DNA of 64,000 nt, taken from contig DATHYT010000088.1 in NCBI GenBank assembly GCA_035459025.1, forward strand, positions 15,069 to 79,068. The letters are read 5' to 3'. Positions 59,443-64,000 of this stretch are shown here, one piece after another. The position numbers and the translations under genes were made by a program. The notes beneath the pieces were generated by a model. It was not told where the DNA came from. It was given only the letters and a program-made list of their open reading frames with translations, and did no database searches. Every line of letters begins with the position of its first letter. Positions within the stretch are counted from its first letter, which is position 1. This DNA is from JAABQT01 sp035459025 (lineage in GTDB: Bacteria > Pseudomonadota > Gammaproteobacteria > Burkholderiales > SG8-39).

Positions 59443-60356
59443 CGCTGCGCCACGGCCTGCTCGCCATCCTTGCCGGCAGCCTCGCGCTCGCGCTGCTTCC
59501 CTGGCTGCTGTCGGACTTCCTGCTGGCGCTCGCGCTCTCCTGCATCATGTACGCGGGGCTCGCCGTGAGCTGGTCGATGTTCTGCGGCGCGACCAACTAC
59601 CTGTCGCTCGCCACCGCCGCTTTCTTCGGCCTCGGGGCCTACGTCACGGCCTGGGGCGCGGGCGCGCTGCCTTACGGCCTGTCGGTGCTCGCCGGCGGAC
59701 TGGTGGCCGCGGCCTTCGCGGCGCTGGTCGGCGCCGCGGTGCTGCATCTGCGAGGCGCCTATTTCGCCGTCATCACCTTCGGCCTCGGCGAGCTGGTGCG
59801 CCATTCGATCACCTACTACGAGAAAGCCTACGAGGGCACGGTGGGCCGCATCATCGCCGAGGCGCCTGAATCCGCCACCATATACTGGACGGTGCTGATC
59901 GTGGCCGCGGCGGCGGTGGCGACGGCGCTCCTGGTGCGCGAAAGCCGCCTCGGGCTCGCGTTGCGCGGCATCGGCTCCGATGAGGAGCGCGCGCAGACGC
60001 TCGGCGTGAACGCGCGCCGCAGCAAGATCTTCGCCTTCGCGCTGTCGGCGTTCTTCGCCGGCGCGCTGGGCGCGGCGATGGCGGTGCGCTGGACCTACAT
60101 CGACCCGCCCACGGTGTTCAACCCGTTCATCGGCTTCCAGACCGTGCTGATCGCGATGGTCGGCGGCGCGCAGACCCTGCTCGGACCGATCGTCTCGGCG
60201 CTGGTATTCAGCCTGCTCACCGAGTTCCTGCGCCTTCAGTTTCCGTACCTGTTCCTCGTCATCCTGGGGCTGCTCCTCATCCTGCTGGTGCTCTACCTGC
60301 CCGGCGGCATCGCCTCGCTCTTCGTGCGCTGGCGCTGGAGGCGCGGCGATGCGTGA
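59439..60356 (+). CDS. livM: Branched-chain-type ABC transporter permease LivM
   Basis: Product 305 aa, about eight to nine membrane helices. Family marks NYLSLATAAFFGLGAYVTA, FAVITFGLGELVR and ESRLGLALRGIGSDEERAQTLG. Ends with a basic tail (VRWRWRRGDA). ATG at 59439 overlaps livH; the 3' end overlaps livG by 8 bp. Confidence 0.95.
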   Translation: MTLRHGLLAILAGSLALALLPWLLSDFLLALALSCIMYAGLAVSWSMFCGATNYLSLATAAFFGLGAYVTAWGAGALPYGLSVLAGGLVAAAFAALVGAAVLHLRGAYFAVITFGLGELVRHSITYYEKAYEGTVGRIIAEAPESATIYWTVLIVAAAAVATALLVRESRLGLALRGIGSDEERAQTLGVNARRSKIFAFALSAFFAGALGAAMAVRWTYIDPPTVFNPFIGFQTVLIAMVGGAQTLLGPIVSALVFSLLTEFLRLQFPYLFLVILGLLLILLVLYLPGGIASLFVRWRWRRGDA

Positions 60357-61089
60357 GCCGCTGCTTTCGGCGCGCGGCATCACGGTGCGTTTTGGCGGCC
60401 TGGTGGCGGTCGACGGCGTGGATCTCGACGTGCACGCGGGCGGGCTGGTGGGCATCATCGGCCCAAACGGGGCAGGCAAGACGACCTTCTTCCACACGCT
60501 CTCGGGGGTGCTGGCGCCCACTTCGGGGCGCGTCGTCGTCGCGGGCGAGGACCTCACCGGCCGCGCGCCGCACGCGTTCGCCGCGCACGGCGTGGCGCGC
60601 ACCTTCCAGACTCCGCGCGTGTTCAAGGAGATGCCGGCACTCGAGAACGTGCGCTTCGGGCTGGAGTTTGCCGGCCGCACGCGGCACCATGCGCACGATG
60701 CATTCGACGAAGCCGAAACGATCCTCGATTTCCTCGGATTGTCAGACGCCGCGGCGGTGCCGGCGGGCGGGCTCACGCCTGCGCGCCAGCGCCTGCTCGA
60801 GATCGGCATGGCGCTCGGCGCACGCCCGCGCGTGCTGCTGCTCGACGAGGTGGCCGCGGGGCTCACGCATGCCGAAGTCGACGCCACCGCCCAGCTCATC
60901 CGCCGGGTGCGCGACGAGCTGGGGCTCGCCGTGATCTGGATCGAGCATGCGGTGCACGTCCTCATGAACTACGTTGAGCGCGTCGCGGTACTGCACCAGG
61001 GCGCGAAGATCGCCGACGGCGACCCGCGCGCCGTGGCGAAGAACCCGGCCGTCGTGGAGGCCTACCTGGGCGACGAGGTCGCGGCGTGA
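60349..61089 (+). CDS. livG: Branched-chain-type ABC transporter ATPase LivG
   Basis: Product 246 aa. Walker A IGPNGAGKTTFFHTL, Q-loop region ARTFQTPRVFKEM, and Walker B VLLLDEVAAGLTHAEVD. The usual LSGGQQ signature reads GLTPARQRLLEIGMAL, a degenerate form often seen in LivG. ATG at 60349; overlaps livF by GTGA. Confidence 0.93.
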   Translation: MREPLLSARGITVRFGGLVAVDGVDLDVHAGGLVGIIGPNGAGKTTFFHTLSGVLAPTSGRVVVAGEDLTGRAPHAFAAHGVARTFQTPRVFKEMPALENVRFGLEFAGRTRHHAHDAFDEAETILDFLGLSDAAAVPAGGLTPARQRLLEIGMALGARPRVLLLDEVAAGLTHAEVDATAQLIRRVRDELGLAVIWIEHAVHVLMNYVERVAVLHQGAKIADGDPRAVAKNPAVVEAYLGDEVAA

Positions 61090-63311
61090 GCGGCGGCCTG
61101 TCCATCAAGGGGCTCTCCGCGGGCTACGGCCCGATCCGCGTACTGCAGAACGTGGACCTGGAGGCGCCCTCGGGGGAGATCACCGTCGTGGTGGGTCCCA
61201 ACGGGGCGGGCAAGACGACGCTGCTGAAGGCGGTCTCGGGCCTCATTCCGCGCGAAGGCGAGGTCGTCTTCGAAGGCGAAGCCCTGCCGGCGCAGCCCGC
61301 GATCATCGTGCGCCGCGGCCTCGCGCAGGTGGCCGAAGGCCGGCAGCTCTTCCCGCAGATGACGGTGCGCGAGAACCTTGAGCTCGGCGGCTACCTCCTG
61401 CCGCGCGGCGAGCGCGACGCGCGCCTCGAGCGCGTGTTCGACTTCTTCCCCAAGCTCGCGCAGCGCCGCGAGCAGCTCGCCGGCACCCTGTCGGGCGGCG
61501 AGCAGCAGATGCTCGCCGTGGGGCGCGCGCTGATGGGCAAGCCGAAGCTCCTCATGCTCGACGAACCCTCGCTCGGCCTCGCGCCGAAGATGATCGACGA
61601 GCTGCTCGGCATCGTGCGGCGCATCCGCGACGACGGGGTGACCATCCTGCTCGTCGAGCAGAACATCGCCAAGGCGCTGGCGATCGCCGAGGGCGCCTAC
61701 GTGATCGAGCGCGGCGCCGTGGTGATGAAGGGCCAGGCGGGCAAGCTCCTCAAATCGGAGCGCCTGCGCGCGGCCTACCTCGGCGCCGACACCAAACCCG
61801 GAACATTGACCTGGAAGGGAGGCCTCTTCATGGCCGATAAGCAGACCACCGCAGTGACCATCGCCGCCGAGAACGCCTGGAAGGGCAAAGTCTTCACCGG
61901 CCGCTGGCAGATGGCGAAGGGCGGCACGCGCGAGATCTTCGAGCCCGCCACGGGCAAAGTGCTGACCGAAGTCGGCTTCGCCGACGCCGAGGACGTGGCC
62001 GAGGCGGCGCAGGCGGCCGCTGCGGCACAGACCGAGTGGGCGAATACGCCTGCCGACCAGCGCGCGGCGGTGCTGCGGCGCGCGGCGCAGCTGCTCGAAG
62101 CGCACGCCGAAGCGCTGCGGCCCTGGATCGTGCGCGAGACGGGCTCGATCCCGCCGAAGGCGGATTTCGAGCTGCACATGGTGACCGGGATTCTGCTGGA
62201 AGCCGCCGCGATCGCCACTCAGCCGCCGGGCATGATGCTGCCCTCGGGCCCCAAGCGCATGAGCTTCGCGCGACGCGTGCCGCACGGCGTGGTCGGCGTG
62301 ATCTCGCCGTTCAACGCGCCGCTCATCCTCTCCAGCCGCGCGGTGGCGCCGGCGCTCGCGCTCGGCAACGCGGTGGTGCTGAAGCCCGACCCGAGCACGC
62401 CGGTGACGGGCGGCTTCATGCTCGCGCGTCTCTTCGAGGCGGCCGGACTGCCCGCCGGGCTGCTGCACGTGCTGCCGGGCGACGCCGCGGTGGGCGAGGC
62501 GATGATCAAGGATCCGAACATCGCCATGATCTCGTTCACCGGCTCGACCGCCGCCGGCAAGCGCGTAGGGCAGCTCGCGAGCGAGCACCTGAAGCGCGTC
62601 ACGCTCGAGCTCGGCGGCAAGAACTCCACCATCGTGCTCGACGACGCCGATCTGGACGTTGCGGCTTCGAGCGCCGCCTGGGGCGCCTACCTGCACCAGG
62701 GCCAGATCTGCATGGCGACCGGCACGGTGCTCGCGCAAAGGAAGATCGCGCGCGACCTCACCGAGCGACTCGTCGCCAAGGCCAAGCACCTGCCGGTGGG
62801 CGATCCGAGCGCGGGACCGTGCGCGCTCGGGCCGATCATCAACGGCCGCCAGATCGAGCGCATCGACGGCATCGTGAAGGACGCCGTGGCCAAGGGCGCG
62901 GTGCTGCGCGCGGGCGGCACCTACGACAAGCTCTTTTACGCGCCCACCGTGCTCGAAAACGTCACGCCCGCGATGCGGGTGTACACCGAGGAGGTGTTCG
63001 GCCCCGTGCTCGCGGTCGTGCCGTTCGACACCGACGAGGAGGCGATCGCGCTCAACAACGCCACCGAGTACGGCTTGTCGACCGGCGTCATCACGCAGTC
63101 GGTCGAGCGCGCGATGAACTTCACCGCGAAGCTGAAGACCGGGATCATCCACGTGAACGACCAGACCGTGGCCGACGAGCCCTGGGTGCCCTTCGGCGGG
63201 CGCGGCGCCTCGGGCAACGGCGGGCGCCACGGCGGCGTGGCCAACTGGGAGGAGTTCACCCAGTGGCAGTGGGTGACGCTGCAGGACCGCGCGACCGGGT
63301 TCCCCTTCTGA
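61086..63311 (+). CDS. livF: LivF ABC ATPase fused in frame to aldehyde dehydrogenase
   Basis: One open frame of 741 codons. Residues 1-238 are LivF: Walker A VGPNGAGKTTLLKAV, signature LSGGEQQMLAVGRA, Walker B LLMLDEPSLGLAP. A 10-residue linker (ADTKPGTLTW) leads to residue 249, the Met of an aldehyde dehydrogenase that runs to the end. No stop codon separates the two. LivF homologues end at YLG, exactly where the linker begins, so either a stop was lost or a sequence error joined them. The ALDH also has its own ribosome-binding site (see next entry). Confidence 0.85.
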   Translation: MSGGLSIKGLSAGYGPIRVLQNVDLEAPSGEITVVVGPNGAGKTTLLKAVSGLIPREGEVVFEGEALPAQPAIIVRRGLAQVAEGRQLFPQMTVRENLELGGYLLPRGERDARLERVFDFFPKLAQRREQLAGTLSGGEQQMLAVGRALMGKPKLLMLDEPSLGLAPKMIDELLGIVRRIRDDGVTILLVEQNIAKALAIAEGAYVIERGAVVMKGQAGKLLKSERLRAAYLGADTKPGTLTWKGGLFMADKQTTAVTIAAENAWKGKVFTGRWQMAKGGTREIFEPATGKVLTEVGFADAEDVAEAAQAAAAAQTEWANTPADQRAAVLRRAAQLLEAHAEALRPWIVRETGSIPPKADFELHMVTGILLEAAAIATQPPGMMLPSGPKRMSFARRVPHGVVGVISPFNAPLILSSRAVAPALALGNAVVLKPDPSTPVTGGFMLARLFEAAGLPAGLLHVLPGDAAVGEAMIKDPNIAMISFTGSTAAGKRVGQLASEHLKRVTLELGGKNSTIVLDDADLDVAASSAAWGAYLHQGQICMATGTVLAQRKIARDLTERLVAKAKHLPVGDPSAGPCALGPIINGRQIERIDGIVKDAVAKGAVLRAGGTYDKLFYAPTVLENVTPAMRVYTEEVFGPVLAVVPFDTDEEAIALNNATEYGLSTGVITQSVERAMNFTAKLKTGIIHVNDQTVADEPWVPFGGRGASGNGGRHGGVANWEEFTQWQWVTLQDRATGFPF
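61830..63311 (+). CDS. Aldehyde dehydrogenase (benzaldehyde/vanillin type), internal start
   Basis: 493 residues from the in-frame ATG at 61830, preceded at normal distance by AAGGGAGG, so it is likely also made as a separate protein. Catalytic Cys in LHQGQICMATGTVL, catalytic Glu in VTLELGGKNSTIVLDDADLD, cofactor segment ISPFNAPLILSSRAVAPALA. The EKNS-like LGGKNS and the DADLDVAAS pattern are common in benzaldehyde, salicylaldehyde and vanillin dehydrogenases; substrate is inferred only. It lies 19 bp before the sugar kinase gene. Confidence 0.85.
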   Translation: MADKQTTAVTIAAENAWKGKVFTGRWQMAKGGTREIFEPATGKVLTEVGFADAEDVAEAAQAAAAAQTEWANTPADQRAAVLRRAAQLLEAHAEALRPWIVRETGSIPPKADFELHMVTGILLEAAAIATQPPGMMLPSGPKRMSFARRVPHGVVGVISPFNAPLILSSRAVAPALALGNAVVLKPDPSTPVTGGFMLARLFEAAGLPAGLLHVLPGDAAVGEAMIKDPNIAMISFTGSTAAGKRVGQLASEHLKRVTLELGGKNSTIVLDDADLDVAASSAAWGAYLHQGQICMATGTVLAQRKIARDLTERLVAKAKHLPVGDPSAGPCALGPIINGRQIERIDGIVKDAVAKGAVLRAGGTYDKLFYAPTVLENVTPAMRVYTEEVFGPVLAVVPFDTDEEAIALNNATEYGLSTGVITQSVERAMNFTAKLKTGIIHVNDQTVADEPWVPFGGRGASGNGGRHGGVANWEEFTQWQWVTLQDRATGFPF

Positions 63312-63330
63312 GCGCCTGAGCGGCCGGGCG

Positions 63331-64000
63331 TGGCGCGCTTTGACGTCGTCTCGCTCGGCGAGCCGCTCTGGGAGCTGTCGCAGGTCCCGGGCGACGAGGA
63401 ACGGTTCCTCTTCGGCTTCGGCGGCGACACCTCGAACGCGGCGATCGCCGCGGCGCGCCTCGGCGCGCGCGTCGCCTATGTGACGCGCATCGGCACCGAC
63501 GCCTTCGGCGATCGCTTCCTCGCGCTGTGGCGCGCCGAGGGAGTCGATACGAGCGGCGTCGCGCGCGATGCGGAGGCGCCGACCGGCGGTTACCTCATCA
63601 GCCACGGTCCCGATGGCCACCAGTTCAGCTACCTGCGCGCGGGGTCGGCGGCGAGCTGCATGCGCGCGCAGGATCTTCCTCTCGACGTTTTGCGCGGGGC
63701 GCGCTTCTTTCACTGCTCGGCGATCAGCCAGGCGATCAGCGCGAGCGCCTGCGACGCGGTGTTCGCCGCGATCGAAGCGGCGCGCGCGGCCGGAGCGAAG
63801 ATCGCCTACGACTCGAACCTGCGCCTCAAGCTCTGGCCGCTTGCGCGCGCGCGCGCTGTGATCGAGGCGACGATCGCGCTCGCCGACGACTTCCTGCCGA
63901 GCCTGGAAGACGCGCGCGCGCTCTCGGGGTGCGAAGCGCCCGAGGCGATCCTCGACTGGGCGCTCGATAAGGGCGCCAAGCGCGTCGCGCTCAAGCTCGG
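63331..64000 (+). CDS. PfkB-family sugar kinase (2-keto-3-deoxygluconate kinase-like), 3'-truncated
   Basis: Cut by the right edge after about 223 codons. Starts DVVSLGEPLWELSQVPGDE and has the substrate-binding FGGDTSNAAIAAARLGARV (G-G-x-x-x-N), then YVTRIGTDAFGDRFLA and a central FSYLRAGSAASCM. The pattern is closest to KDG kinases of the ribokinase family. The catalytic GAGD motif lies beyond the window. GTG at 63331. Confidence 0.85.

Overview
The window is 64 kb of GC-rich (about 70% by eye), densely packed bacterial chromosome. Gene families and gene order point to a betaproteobacterium: metK divergent from lipid A acyltransferases, dapF-DUF484-xerC, argB-HAD-slmA, ctaCD-cox11-ctaE-surf1, gpmA-envC-ctpA next to rhodanese-grxC-secB-gpsA, rpoH/ftsXEY/rsmD/coaD/mutM, and lolB-ispE-tRNA-Gln-prs-rplY-pth-ychF. 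There is no rRNA, CRISPR array, prophage, integrase island or recognisable insertion sequence. The single tRNA is Gln(UUG). The first and last genes are cut by the window edges.

Layout. 1-1.1 kb: end of a 4Fe-4S/FAD oxidoreductase. 1.2-9.8 kb: metK, two lipid A acyltransferases, a Gfo/Idh-DegT pair that looks like gnnA-gnnB (2,3-diaminosugar for lipid A), dapF, DUF484, xerC, rlmI. 9.8-12.1 kb: CobW GTPase, ECF sigma with its zinc-binding anti-sigma partner, and a sigma-32-type Hsp20 gene. 12.2-15.2 kb: argB, HAD nucleotidase, slmA, two unrecognised genes. 15.4-19.8 kb: an unusual set of a TPR-LuxR regulator, an alpha/beta-hydrolase-methyltransferase fusion lacking its hydrolase catalytic residues, and a VOC protein. 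19.8-23.9 kb (minus): moeB, ctpA, envC, gpmA. 23.9-29.8 kb: rhodanese, grxC, secB, SH3 protein, gpsA, trmL, comF, amidase, bioC. 29.9-41.9 kb: aa3-type oxidase genes and assembly factors, interrupted by an inward-facing RND pump pair where a heme A synthase gene might be expected. 42-49 kb: DnaJ/CbpM, rpoH under a CIRCE operator, ftsXEY, rsmD, coaD, mutM. 48.4-55.7 kb: TPR lipoprotein, lolB, ispE, tRNA-Gln, prs, rplY, pth, ychF, GNAT. 55.7-64 kb: succinate-semialdehyde dehydrogenase, a liv-type ABC transporter whose last ATPase is fused in frame to an aldehyde dehydrogenase, and a sugar kinase.

Expression signals are the most unusual aspect. At least seven genes have a TANNNT hexamer ending exactly six nucleotides before the start codon, the geometry expected if transcription begins at the start codon (leaderless mRNA). 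Several conserved genes (pth, envC, moeB, xerC) have no ATG, GTG or TTG that would preserve their conserved N-terminus and probably start at CTG or ACG. Two copies of an 84-bp palindromic intergenic element lie in two convergent junctions 33 kb apart. Their stem arms co-vary and their loops are inverted relative to each other. A perfect CIRCE in front of rpoH and a sigma-32-like promoter in front of hsp20 suggest an HrcA-RpoH-Hsp20 heat-shock cascade.
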